Below are positions 9,502-17,900 of a DNA stretch of 64,000 nucleotides, piece by piece (positions within the stretch are counted from its first letter, which is position 1; the number at the start of each line of letters is the position of its first letter). The translations under genes and the position numbers were made by a program. This DNA is from Bacteroidota bacterium (GTDB taxonomy: Bacteria > Bacteroidota > Bacteroidia > B-17B0 > Aurantibacillaceae). The notes below the pieces were generated by a model. The model saw nothing but the letters and a program-made list of their open reading frames with translations, was not told the origin of the DNA and did not search any database. Where the stretch lies: NCBI GenBank assembly GCA_025362395.1, contig JANYGK010000011.1, positions 38,325 through 102,324 of the forward strand, in the 5' to 3' direction.

Positions 9502-10170
9502 TTATGCTATTTTATTGTATATAAAAAAGTCTGATATGGAAGAGTTTATTTCATCACCGTTATAAGGATATTTGTTTGGAATGTGCACCATCAATTCATA
9601 ATTTTTCACATTTTGTTTAATCCATTTTGAAAACTCTCTTTGTTTAACATGTGGAGAAGATTCAACGACAACTTCATCACTATCGGATGAATAAATAATA
9701 ATGTATTTTGTTGATCCGTTAAACAGTTTTTTCATGTACTCATTAAATACACTATCTTCAATTAAATGGTATATAACATCAATACTTAACCCTAAATCAA
9801 ATTTTTCATCGGTGTATTTATCTACTAATTTAAATTTTTTGGTTTTATCATGGCCGAATTCTTTAGTGCAAAGCTTTATAGATTTACGACTTACATCATA
9901 ACCCAAATAGTTTTTAAAATCATAATATTTAAGTTGGTTGCCATCCCCGCATCCATATTCTACAACAGAATGTATTTGATGATCTTTTATAAATAAATTT
10001 ATTACTTCTGCTTTAAACCGGGCGAGAATATTATATGAACCTGTTCCGGAATTACCACCTTTTTTATATCTTTCCTGCCAATAAGTAGCTGAATCTTTAA
10101 AGAGCTTGTCTTTAAAAAATAAATTTTTAATTGTTTTTCTTACTTTTTTAGGTATAATTTTTCTAATCAT
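9502..10170 (-). CDS. Class I SAM-dependent methyltransferase
   Basis: A 222-residue protein with SAM motif I as SVVEYGCGDGNQLKY near residues 67-81 and a downstream acidic strand FDLGLSIDVIYHL near 124-136. These define a Rossmann-like methyltransferase of the type found in polysaccharide clusters. The N-terminus is basic (IPKKVRKTIKNLFFK), which may help membrane association. It overlaps the flippase stop by 4 nt and abuts the next glycosyltransferase. It could methylate a sugar or a chain terminus; the sequence does not decide which. Confidence 0.78.
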   Translation of the reverse strand: MIRKIIPKKVRKTIKNLFFKDKLFKDSATYWQERYKKGGNSGTGSYNILARFKAEVINLFIKDHQIHSVVEYGCGDGNQLKYYDFKNYLGYDVSRKSIKLCTKEFGHDKTKKFKLVDKYTDEKFDLGLSIDVIYHLIEDSVFNEYMKKLFNGSTKYIIIYSSDSDEVVVESSPHVKQREFSKWIKQNVKNYELMVHIPNKYPYNGDEINSSISDFFIYNKIA

Positions 10171-11480
10171 TTTAATTGAATACCGGTAGTTTTAATTTTT
10201 TGTTGAATTAATAAGTGTCTTATCCATAATAGTATAGTTAACATGATTATAATATTAGCAATGGAAAAACCGTAAATAGAATTATTTACTCCGATATGAA
10301 GTGAACCGGCTAAAAAAATAATTATTATGGGTAATACATTATATATTATTGAGAAAAGGAAAAAGAAATGCTGCTTATGTAATATTATTGGAACACTCCC
10401 GAACGGCGATGCTACAAAACTAATAAATAACCAGAAAATTAGAATTTCAGAAAATACCCCTGCTTGTTTCCATAAATTACCAAATATGATATGAAACATA
10501 TTGCCGCCAAAAACAAAAATTAGTATTGCGAACGGTAGTCCTATTAAAACCAAATTTAAAAGCGTTCTCTTCGAAATGTTCCAAATATCCCCTGTTTCAT
10601 TATAAATTTTACTGGCCCTCTGATAAAAAACCTGGCTTACCGAACTGCCTATTACCTGTAAAGGCCGCATAATAATACTTTTGGCAAATGAGAAAGAACC
10701 AAGTGCCACATTGCCAAAATAAAAGGAAATGATCCATACCAGGCTGCTGTCTTTTAACGCATCTAAAAAACCCTGAGGCATATTATATTTAGGAAAATCT
10801 TTATGGTGTTTTAAAGAATAGATAAGCTGTACTTTGGAGATATGGGAAAATAATGCGCTGTCTACCTTAATAGTTTGAATAAATAAAATGATAAAGCTGA
10901 TAGCCTGACCCATGATCAAACTGATTATTAAACCTTTCTCATGGAAGTTTAAATACCCCAACAGCAACGTTAAAGAAGTTGTAACGGCTGTCATAACAAT
11001 CCGGTTCGCTGCAAGCCTTTTATACCTCTGCTTGCGGTTGTTCCAAAGATTTAATGTTTGATAAAATCCCTGGAAGAAAACAGTGCACGGCACTAAATAA
11101 AGCCATAACCTGAAACCGGGATTATGAATACGGGTTATAATAAAGCTTTGAAAAACAAGAATGATAAGTATGGAAGCTAACGTAACACCTATCGTTATCA
11201 GTACCGCTAAAGCTCCGGTGTTTACAGCCTGCTCATCTTCCTTATCCAACATTAAAGCCGAATCATACATGCCCGTTGATATAATTGTAAGTATAATAGT
11301 GATGGAGCTGTAAGTAGCAAGCACCGCATAGTCTGTTGGATTGTAAAGTCTGGAAATTAACGGTGCTAAAAGCAAAGGAATGATTTGAGAAATAACGGTA
11401 CCTGTTGCAAGCGTTGCAACACTTTTAATAAAATCGTTTTGGGAAATCAGTTTACTTTTTGATTTTATGCGTTCAATCAT
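10167..11480 (-). CDS. Wzx-type polysaccharide flippase (MOP superfamily)
   Basis: A 437-residue protein with about 12 hydrophobic segments spread over its length. The N-terminal pattern TLATGTVISQIIPLLLAPLISRLYNPTD is split here across helices 1 and 2 and matches the Polysacc_synt family, where the SRLY-P-D turn is conserved. It would flip the undecaprenyl-linked repeat unit to the periplasm for the Wzy-like polymerase encoded downstream. It is the second gene of the operon, 3 nt after the epimerase. No initiating sugar-phosphate transferase is visible in the window. Confidence 0.85.
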   Translation of the reverse strand: MIERIKSKSKLISQNDFIKSVATLATGTVISQIIPLLLAPLISRLYNPTDYAVLATYSSITIILTIISTGMYDSALMLDKEDEQAVNTGALAVLITIGVTLASILIILVFQSFIITRIHNPGFRLWLYLVPCTVFFQGFYQTLNLWNNRKQRYKRLAANRIVMTAVTTSLTLLLGYLNFHEKGLIISLIMGQAISFIILFIQTIKVDSALFSHISKVQLIYSLKHHKDFPKYNMPQGFLDALKDSSLVWIISFYFGNVALGSFSFAKSIIMRPLQVIGSSVSQVFYQRASKIYNETGDIWNISKRTLLNLVLIGLPFAILIFVFGGNMFHIIFGNLWKQAGVFSEILIFWLFISFVASPFGSVPIILHKQHFFFLFSIIYNVLPIIIIFLAGSLHIGVNNSIYGFSIANIIIMLTILLWIRHLLIQQKIKTTGIQLK

Positions 11481-11483
11481 TCT

Positions 11484-12485
11484 CTACCTTAAATTTTGCC
11501 AATACCAATCTACTGACTCTTTCAGGCCTGATTCTAAATTATGCGAAGGTTCATAACCTAATACTGTTTTTGCTTTTTCAATAGATGCTAAAGAATGTGG
11601 AATATCGCCGGCACGTTCGGGGCCATAAGTTACAGCGACATCTGCTATTTTAGGATCGTAAGCGCTTAAGTATTTTTTAAGTAAAGTGGTCAGTGTTTTA
11701 AGATCGGCGCGCTCACCCACCGCTGTATTAAATATTTGCCCTTTAGCTGCCGCATTGTTTGTAGTAGCTGCCAGGTGGTTCATTTGTATCACATTATCAA
11801 TATAGGTAAAATCGCGCGAATTAGTACCGTTCCCGTTTATTAACGGCGATTGATAGGCCATGAAAGCCTGTGTAAATTTCGGAATAGCGGCAGCATACGC
11901 ACCGTTAGGATCCTGCCGGCGACCGTATACATTAAAATACCTCAAGCCTATACACTCTAACCCATAGTTTAAATTAAACACATGTGCGTATAATTCATTT
12001 ACATATTTAGTGACCGCGTAAGGCGATAAAGGCTTCCCGATTATATCCTCTACTTTAGGCAGGGATTCGGAATCGCCGTAAGTGGAAGAACTGGCGGCAT
12101 ATACCACCCGTTTTACCTTTGCGTCGCGTGCCGCTACCAGTACATTTAAAAAACCGGTAACATTAACATCATTAGTGGTTACAGGGTCATTAATAGAACG
12201 CGGCACAGAACCCAAAGCCGCCTGTTGCAATACAATATCCACACCTTTTACAGCAGTTTCGCAAACACGGGCATCTCTTATATCGCCTTCGATTAAGGTA
12301 AAGTTTTTGTTATTTAAAAAGGGACTTATATTACCGCGTTTACCGGTTGAAAAATTATCAAGACAAATAACTTCGTTGGAATATTTAAGTAAATGTTCGC
12401 ACAAATTTGACCCGATAAATCCTGCTCCACCCGTAATTAATACGCGTGAATTTTCAATTTTGGTATACGTAATTATCCTTGACAT
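11484..12485 (-). CDS. UDP-N-acetylglucosamine 4-epimerase-like SDR (WbpP/TviC type)
   Basis: A 333-residue extended SDR. GGAGFIGSNLCEHLL near residues 19-33 binds NAD, AASSSTYGD near 131-139 provides the catalytic Ser/Thr, and YAVTKY near 156-161 gives the YxxxK pair. Local sequence such as YFNVYGRRQDPNGAYAAAIP resembles the WbpP/TviC group, which interconverts UDP-GlcNAc and UDP-GalNAc or their uronic acids. The visible pattern fits an N-acetylhexosamine epimerase better than a galactose epimerase, but specificity is inferred. It is the first gene of the 12-gene minus-strand operon, so the main promoter should lie within 12486 to about 12700. Confidence 0.82.
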   Translation of the reverse strand: MSRIITYTKIENSRVLITGGAGFIGSNLCEHLLKYSNEVICLDNFSTGKRGNISPFLNNKNFTLIEGDIRDARVCETAVKGVDIVLQQAALGSVPRSINDPVTTNDVNVTGFLNVLVAARDAKVKRVVYAASSSTYGDSESLPKVEDIIGKPLSPYAVTKYVNELYAHVFNLNYGLECIGLRYFNVYGRRQDPNGAYAAAIPKFTQAFMAYQSPLINGNGTNSRDFTYIDNVIQMNHLAATTNNAAAKGQIFNTAVGERADLKTLTTLLKKYLSAYDPKIADVAVTYGPERAGDIPHSLASIEKAKTVLGYEPSHNLESGLKESVDWYWQNLR

Positions 12486-12528
12486 ATCAAAAAAAGAAAA
12501 TATTATTTATTGTAAGTTTACGGCTTCG

Positions 12529-12560
12529 CTTGCTTAATCCCGGTAAAAGGATTAAGCAAG
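12529..12560. repeat. Perfect 12-bp inverted repeat upstream of the polysaccharide operon
   Basis: Arms CTTGCTTAATCC (12529-12540) and GGATTAAGCAAG (12549-12560) are exact complements around an 8-nt loop. It sits 44 nt before the start codon of the first operon gene. There is no T-run on either side, so it is not an ordinary terminator. It could form a leader hairpin or be an operator for a dimeric regulator. Confidence 0.6.
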
Positions 12561-13585
12561 CCGCGTAAATCTACTCAAAATTTGCTAAAATGTGATGGTT
12601 TGAAAGGGTTCAGAAGGCTATTAGAGCAAAAAAAAACGATTTTATAAAGATTTTCAGGATTTTACCGGGGCTGTATTTTTTAACAGGGGCATACAGTATA
12701 TTTATTAGGCACAAGACGTCATTAAATAAGCCCGATCCGGAGTTTATGCCGGACATTATTTAATTCAGTAACAGCTCCCTGTAGTTAATGATGGGCATAC
12801 TTTCATTAAAGTAAAATACACTATGCTTTACGCGTTGCCATGTTTAATTAAAAATGGGTAAACCATCGTCGGGTACGAACCGGGTATACTTTGAAACAAA
12901 TTAATTTTAATTAGAGATGAGCTGATTATAAATAAAACCAAACGGATTATTACCCGCATAAGACTAACAGTAATTAGATATAAGTAAATTATAGTTAAGG
13001 CCGACTCACAAATATTAACACACGATTAATTACTATTCAACAGAAACGAATGATGCTTTTAACCGGATTAACTATTATTAAACATGAGTTAGTTACCGGT
13101 AAAACTCGTATCACAATCTTAAACATAGATCTCACAACATTTAAACGATGGGTATTTCTTATTAAAGCACACCCGGTTATATGAACCTCTGAGATAACGT
13201 TTATCAAAAAAGGTTTAACAATCAGGTGGCGCAAGCGATCAACTATTCAAACAGCACTACTTTTCCTTATATACACGTTAAAGGATGCTGTGAACAAACG
13301 TTAAATAAAATATAAAACACAACATTAAAAAAGTTTCTTCGTTAAACAACTGAAACTCACCCAAAAAATAAAGCTTATTCTCAATCTCTACTAAATCCGT
13401 GATGCTTTTATTGCATCCGCAAACAAAGTGAAAAGTGCTGCCAATTAACGTTCCATTGTTGAACCGCTTAAACAAATTGGTAAAAACTTAATTCTGTTTT
13501 TGTAACGGTAAATCATCAAAAAAACAAATACATTCTTGCAGGAGAATGTTAGGCCCCAGCGGAACAATTTAATTTTAAATTTTCA
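12561..13585. other. About 1 kb intergenic stretch without a convincing gene
   Basis: The stretch is AT-rich. The two minus-strand frames of 65 codons at 13037-13234 and 13278-13475 have no homology that I recognise and no good start context. A small inverted repeat CATTCT/AGAATG lies at 13531-13548, just before the plus-strand gene at 13586. The region should hold the promoter of the minus-strand operon and of the plus-strand gene, but I could not place either confidently. Confidence 0.5.
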
Positions 13586-14191
13586 ATGATGAAAAATTTA
13601 AAAATTGCCTTTAACTTATATTTATATAAGTTACCGGGAAAAATAAGCAGGTCAAAATATATCCTGCTTCAGATGGGGGACAACCCCACTGTGTTTACTA
13701 ATTCCACAACAGAGCTGGCAGACGCCGCTACCTGTATTACAAACCTTGAAAATGCCGTTACGGATGCGGGAGGCAAGGATGTGTACAAAATTGCGTTCAG
13801 GAATGAAAAAAAACAGCAATTAATTGCGGCCATGGACAACGTTGTCGGGTCCGTACAGAGCATGCCAAACCTGACAGAGGAAATGATAATCCTTGCCGGT
13901 TTGGATGTGCGGAAAAAAGGCGGAAGAACACCGCTTGCAGGCTTTAAAGCCATGCAGGGAAGCAGCCCGCAGGAAGTAAAGCTTTCTGTGGAAGTGCAGA
14001 AAGATACGTTCTATAAATGGGAGTACTGTCTTGAACCGTTAGTCGGCAACACTTGGGTGGAAGCCAAAACCACTAACAAAAGCACAGCAAAAGTCACAGT
14101 GCCCGAAACCGGCATATACTGGTTCAGAGTTGTGTTTGTAAATATTACAGGCGAACATGAACAGGCAGCCGTTAAGTTTGCGGTGAACTAA
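13586..14191 (+). CDS. Small protein with C-terminal fibronectin III-like domain, unknown function
   Basis: A 201-residue protein without a signal peptide. Residues 1-110 are helical and resemble, from memory, the N-terminal region of small Bacteroidota proteins often annotated as fibronectin type III or hypothetical (a KLPGKI opening, then a short TVFTNSTTELADA segment and paired helices). Residues 125-201 are a beta-rich domain ending in TGIYWFRVVFVN, like an Fn3 or Ig-like fold. The gene stands alone, plus strand, between minus-strand polysaccharide operons, and has its own terminator. It looks richer in G+C than the preceding intergenic DNA. A second Met codon directly follows the first, so the start may be 13586 or 13589. 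Function is unknown. Confidence 0.7.
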   Translation: MMKNLKIAFNLYLYKLPGKISRSKYILLQMGDNPTVFTNSTTELADAATCITNLENAVTDAGGKDVYKIAFRNEKKQQLIAAMDNVVGSVQSMPNLTEEMIILAGLDVRKKGGRTPLAGFKAMQGSSPQEVKLSVEVQKDTFYKWEYCLEPLVGNTWVEAKTTNKSTAKVTVPETGIYWFRVVFVNITGEHEQAAVKFAVN

Positions 14192-14211
14192 ATTTAATCT
14201 CACTATTTTTA

Positions 14212-14243
14212 AAAGAGAAGCTCCTGTAGGCTTCTCTTTTTTT
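14212..14243 (+). terminator. Rho-independent terminator
   Basis: AAAGAGAAGC (14212-14221) pairs with GCTTCTCTTT (14230-14239) around an 8-nt loop and continues into a T-run. It lies 20 nt after the stop of the 13586 gene and may also end the asparagine synthase transcript coming from the other side, since the complementary strand has a shorter T-run. Confidence 0.8.
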
Positions 14244-14264
14244 GTTAAAAAATTCCACCAAAAT

Positions 14265-16124
14265 TTACAACAGTTTATTTAATTGTAAAAGCGCCCATAT
14301 AAAATTGCCATTGTCTTTTTTACCTTTTTTGTTTTCTTCTACAATTTTTAAAACCGTTTCGCGATCTAAAATTCCATTCACTTTTTGCAGGTTCGCGTCT
14401 AGTATTGTATCAAAACCGGTATGCTTAAACCATTCCCTTAAAGGGATGGCAAAGCCGCGTTTGGGAGCCTTTAAAACAGAGGCAGGTAAATTTTTCCCGA
14501 TGCTGTTTCGCAGCACACTCTTCAGTTCCCAAGCCGGCATTTTTACATTTTTATGTACACGGGCCATAAATTCCACTAAACGATAATCTAAAAAAGGCAG
14601 CCGGGTTTCAATAGAATTAGCCATGCTCATGCGATCCACCTTTACCAAAAAATCGTTTGGCAGACTGTGCATGTAATGCACATACATTAATTTATAAAAA
14701 TCATCTTTAAAGCTGCATTTTTTAAGCAAGGCTTCAAAATAAGTTTCAACAGGAATAACATTTTTTATGTTGCGGGTAAGTATTTTAATATCACTTAAAT
14801 CCGTAAATGCAGTTTGCTGCGCCATACGACTATAAAACGGCAACCCGATTGTTTTTAATGAATTATGCATTTTTAAAAGTTTATACCGCCATGAACCTGT
14901 AACGCATTTGCTTAGTGCATAAAGCGCTGCCGTAAGCAGGTGTCTTAAAAATTTGGGTAAATACCTTTGCAGTGTTTGAGAAACTTTAATTCCCTTATAA
15001 GCTGTATATCCGCCTAATGCCTCGTCGCCGCCGTCGCCCGTTAATACCATTTTTACTTTTTGTGAAGCAAAGCGAGATACCACATCGGTAGGGATAGCCG
15101 ATGAATCTCCGAAAGGTTCATCATAATGAAACGCGATGCGATCGATCATCTTTTCAAAATCATCCGGCAACACAGTGCTCTTGTAATGTTCTGTTTTAAA
15201 TTTACCGGCTACTTCAGCGGCTAAGTCACTTTCGTCAAAATTTTTATCTTCAAATCCTATTGTAAATGTTTTTATGGGCGTTGGCGATTGTGCAGCCATT
15301 AAAGATACAATGGCAGACGAATCTAAACCGCCGCTTAAAAAAGCCCCGAAAGGCACACTGCTTCGCATTCTTATGTTAACGGCATCTGTCAGGAGTGTTG
15401 CAAATGCAGCATATACGGTTTGTTTATCCGTTAACATTTCTTTTTCGTCAACCTGTGGGAAATCCCAGTATTTTTTTTCCGAAACCTCTCCCCTTTTCAC
15501 TATTAAGTAATGCCCGGGCATTAATTTATAAATGTTGTTATAAAATGTATCCGGAGCAGGAATGTTAGTTAAGGCCAAATAAATTTCTATCAATTCGGTC
15601 CTGATCTCTTTTGGCACACCAAATTTTAAAACAGATTTTATTTCAGATCCAAAAATAAATGTATCATGATACACAGCATAATTTAAGGGCTTTTCACCAA
15701 GACGATCCCGCGATACAAAAAGAGATTCCTTAACTTCATCCCATAAAGCGAAAGCCCACATGCCGTTAAATTTATTCTGGCATTCGTATCCCCATTGCTC
15801 ATAGGATTTTATAATGACCTCTGTATCCGAATCGGTTTTAAAGAAATGCCCTAACGTTTTAAGTTCTTCTTTCAGCTCAATATAATTATATATTTCACCG
15901 TTAAATATCAGTATTTTTTTACCGTCGGCACTGCGCATAGGCTGGTCACCTGTACTCAAATCAATAATACTCAACCTTCTGTGACCTAAGGCTATATTAT
16001 CATTTATATAAAAGCCTTCACCGTCGGGCCCCCTATAAGCAATGCAATCGGTCATGGCTTTTAACAGGGTGCCATCCGCAGCCTTATCTTTATTAAAATG
16101 AATATATCCGGTAATTCCACACAT
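14265..16124 (-). CDS. asnB: Asparagine synthase (glutamine-hydrolysing), polysaccharide-associated
   Basis: A 619-residue class II glutamine amidotransferase fused to an asparagine synthase domain. It starts MCGITGY, with Cys2 as the N-terminal nucleophile after Met removal. The glutaminase part has RGPDGEG, GHRRLSIIDLS and NGEIYNY. The ATP-pyrophosphatase loop SGGLDSS is at residues 264-270, and a GDGGDEALGGY motif follows around 365-375. Housekeeping AsnB is usually about 550 residues; forms of 610-640 residues are common in exopolysaccharide clusters, where they may amidate sugars or uronic acids. The position next to an acyltransferase module supports that second role, but a plain asparagine synthase cannot be excluded. 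Confidence 0.88.
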   Translation of the reverse strand: MCGITGYIHFNKDKAADGTLLKAMTDCIAYRGPDGEGFYINDNIALGHRRLSIIDLSTGDQPMRSADGKKILIFNGEIYNYIELKEELKTLGHFFKTDSDTEVIIKSYEQWGYECQNKFNGMWAFALWDEVKESLFVSRDRLGEKPLNYAVYHDTFIFGSEIKSVLKFGVPKEIRTELIEIYLALTNIPAPDTFYNNIYKLMPGHYLIVKRGEVSEKKYWDFPQVDEKEMLTDKQTVYAAFATLLTDAVNIRMRSSVPFGAFLSGGLDSSAIVSLMAAQSPTPIKTFTIGFEDKNFDESDLAAEVAGKFKTEHYKSTVLPDDFEKMIDRIAFHYDEPFGDSSAIPTDVVSRFASQKVKMVLTGDGGDEALGGYTAYKGIKVSQTLQRYLPKFLRHLLTAALYALSKCVTGSWRYKLLKMHNSLKTIGLPFYSRMAQQTAFTDLSDIKILTRNIKNVIPVETYFEALLKKCSFKDDFYKLMYVHYMHSLPNDFLVKVDRMSMANSIETRLPFLDYRLVEFMARVHKNVKMPAWELKSVLRNSIGKNLPASVLKAPKRGFAIPLREWFKHTGFDTILDANLQKVNGILDRETVLKIVEENKKGKKDNGNFIWALLQLNKLL

Positions 16125-16168
16125 GCTTTAGTTTAATATATCAATTTTATAGTTATAAAGATAAGCCG

Positions 16169-17836
16169 TTAAAACTGAAAATAAATAAACGGTTGCATTT
16201 CACCGCTTATTAATTGATACACACAAAATACAGCTACAATAACAACCGCCGCCATAGCCGGTTTAGGGAGTGTTGCAAAGCGTTCCCTGTAATTCTGTTT
16301 GAAACTTTCGGGGATCCAATGAATTAAATAACCCGTTAAAATAACGGCAAATACTACTGCGTAGCCTTTTATAACGCTAAACGTGAGCTCCAACCCTAAA
16401 TGGTTTTTAATACGGTCAAAAATTAAGCTCACAGTATCTAAACTATCGCTCCTGAAAAAGATCCTGGTAAAACTTATAAATGATAAGGTAATAAATACAC
16501 AAAACGCTTTTGTGGCAAAGGAGGTGCTATTTTTAAAAGGGGAAATCTTATGCCATAATTTATGAACCACAAGCCCTAAACCGTTAAGTCCGCCCCAAAT
16601 AATGAACAGCCAGGAGCTTCCGTGCCAAAGGCCGCCGAGCAACATAGTTACTAACAGGTTTACATTTGTGTTAATGCTTTGCTTAATCTTCGGGAAAAAG
16701 TAAGCGAGTAATACAAATAAAATCGCCACAAACAGTAATGCTAAAAACAACCACATTTCACCTGTAAGCATAACTAATACACCCGATATAATAGCAATAC
16801 AGATATAAGACCCAATCGTTCCTTTTTTATTTCCGCCTAAAGGAATATATAAATATTCTTTAAGCCATGAAGATAGTGAAATGTGCCAGCGTTTCCAGAA
16901 TTCGCTTACATCTTGTGCTTTGTAAGGCGATTTAAAATTTGTTTTTAACCTATAGCCCAACAACAATGCTATGCCTATGGCAATATCGGTATAGCCGCTA
17001 AAGTCAGCATAAATTTGAAGCGAGTAGCCAAAGATGCCAAAAATAGTTTCAACACCCGAATATAAAGTAGGGTTGTCAAACACCCTGTCAATGTAATTAA
17101 CAGCAATGTAATCGGCCATTATTTTTTTTGAAAAGCCGTTAATGATCCAGAAGACGGCCAGGCCGAATTCTTTTTTACTTAGGTTATAGGGCTGATAAAT
17201 CTGGTATAAAAACTCATGGGCCTTTACAATTGGCCCTGCCACGAGGTGTGGAAAAAAGCAAACAAAAAAACCATAATCGAAAATAGAATTAACCGGCTTT
17301 ACTTTTTCCCTGTAAATATCGATCGTATAAGAAATAGATTGAAATGTAAAAAAAGAAATACCTACCGGTAAAATTAATTTATCAATGGGATCGGCGGTAC
17401 CAAGAAACGTATTACTAAAACTTGTAAAATGGTTAAAGAATTCGAGGTGTGTGTTACCCATTTGATTTACGCTTTCTACAAAGAAATAGGCATATTTAAA
17501 ATAGCAAAGTAAGCTTAGGTTAAGCAGTAAGCTAAACGTTAGGTACATTTTCTTTTTACCGATTGTTTTACTTTCATAAATGAGCCGTCCCCAGTTATAA
17601 TCGCTTACAATTGTAAAAATCAGTAAAATAAGAAAGACCCCGCTTGTTTTATAATAAAAGAAAAAGCTTACCAGCAGCAAATATACGGTGCGTGCTTTGT
17701 TTTGTTTATAGAGCAGCGAATAAATACCCAGTACAACAGCGAAAAATCCCCAAAAGTAAAGCTGCGTAAAAATAACAGGCTGTCCTTTAACGTAGCAGAG
17801 GTAAGGGGTTAGGTATGTGAGAAGGTCGTTTAGCAT
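16169..17836 (-). CDS. MBOAT-family O-acyltransferase (AlgI-like)
   Basis: A polytopic membrane protein of about 555 residues. It carries the AlgI/DltB hallmark FWKRWHISLSSWLKEYLYIP and PLGGN near residues 310-340, and the catalytic His in LLGGLWHGSSWLFIIWGG near 400-417. AlgI-type proteins move acetyl groups across the inner membrane for transfer to a periplasmic polysaccharide. I chose the ATG at 17836 (MLNDLLTYL) because the 18 preceding codons, from an upstream ATG at 17890, fall in a repeat-like spacer with an inverted repeat. The two SGNH proteins upstream are the expected periplasmic partners, as AlgJ/AlgX are for AlgI. Confidence 0.88.
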   Translation of the reverse strand: MLNDLLTYLTPYLCYVKGQPVIFTQLYFWGFFAVVLGIYSLLYKQNKARTVYLLLVSFFFYYKTSGVFLILLIFTIVSDYNWGRLIYESKTIGKKKMYLTFSLLLNLSLLCYFKYAYFFVESVNQMGNTHLEFFNHFTSFSNTFLGTADPIDKLILPVGISFFTFQSISYTIDIYREKVKPVNSIFDYGFFVCFFPHLVAGPIVKAHEFLYQIYQPYNLSKKEFGLAVFWIINGFSKKIMADYIAVNYIDRVFDNPTLYSGVETIFGIFGYSLQIYADFSGYTDIAIGIALLLGYRLKTNFKSPYKAQDVSEFWKRWHISLSSWLKEYLYIPLGGNKKGTIGSYICIAIISGVLVMLTGEMWLFLALLFVAILFVLLAYFFPKIKQSINTNVNLLVTMLLGGLWHGSSWLFIIWGGLNGLGLVVHKLWHKISPFKNSTSFATKAFCVFITLSFISFTRIFFRSDSLDTVSLIFDRIKNHLGLELTFSVIKGYAVVFAVILTGYLIHWIPESFKQNYRERFATLPKPAMAAVVIVAVFCVYQLISGEMQPFIYFQF

Positions 17837-17900
17837 TTTATTATCAGATGTGAGAATTGAGATTGGAGATGTGAGATAAACCGGGCTCAATTCTCATATC
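17837..17900. repeat. ATCTCA/TGAGAT-rich spacer with an 11-bp inverted repeat
   Basis: TGAGAATTGAG (17851-17861) and CTCAATTCTCA (17886-17896) are exact complements, 24 nt apart, and the space between is made of variants of GAGAT/TGAGAT. A related ATCTCA-rich string occurs at 19272-19305. It separates the MBOAT and SGNH genes and looks like a decayed simple repeat rather than a terminator. Confidence 0.5.

Noticed and set aside
12529..12560. Invertible promoter of the Bacteroides capsule type
   Set aside because: The arms are only 8 nt apart, too close to flank a promoter, and no invertase gene is near.
13037..13475. Two 65-codon minus-strand frames in the 1 kb gap
   Set aside because: Low-complexity AT-rich translation, no family, no good start signal.
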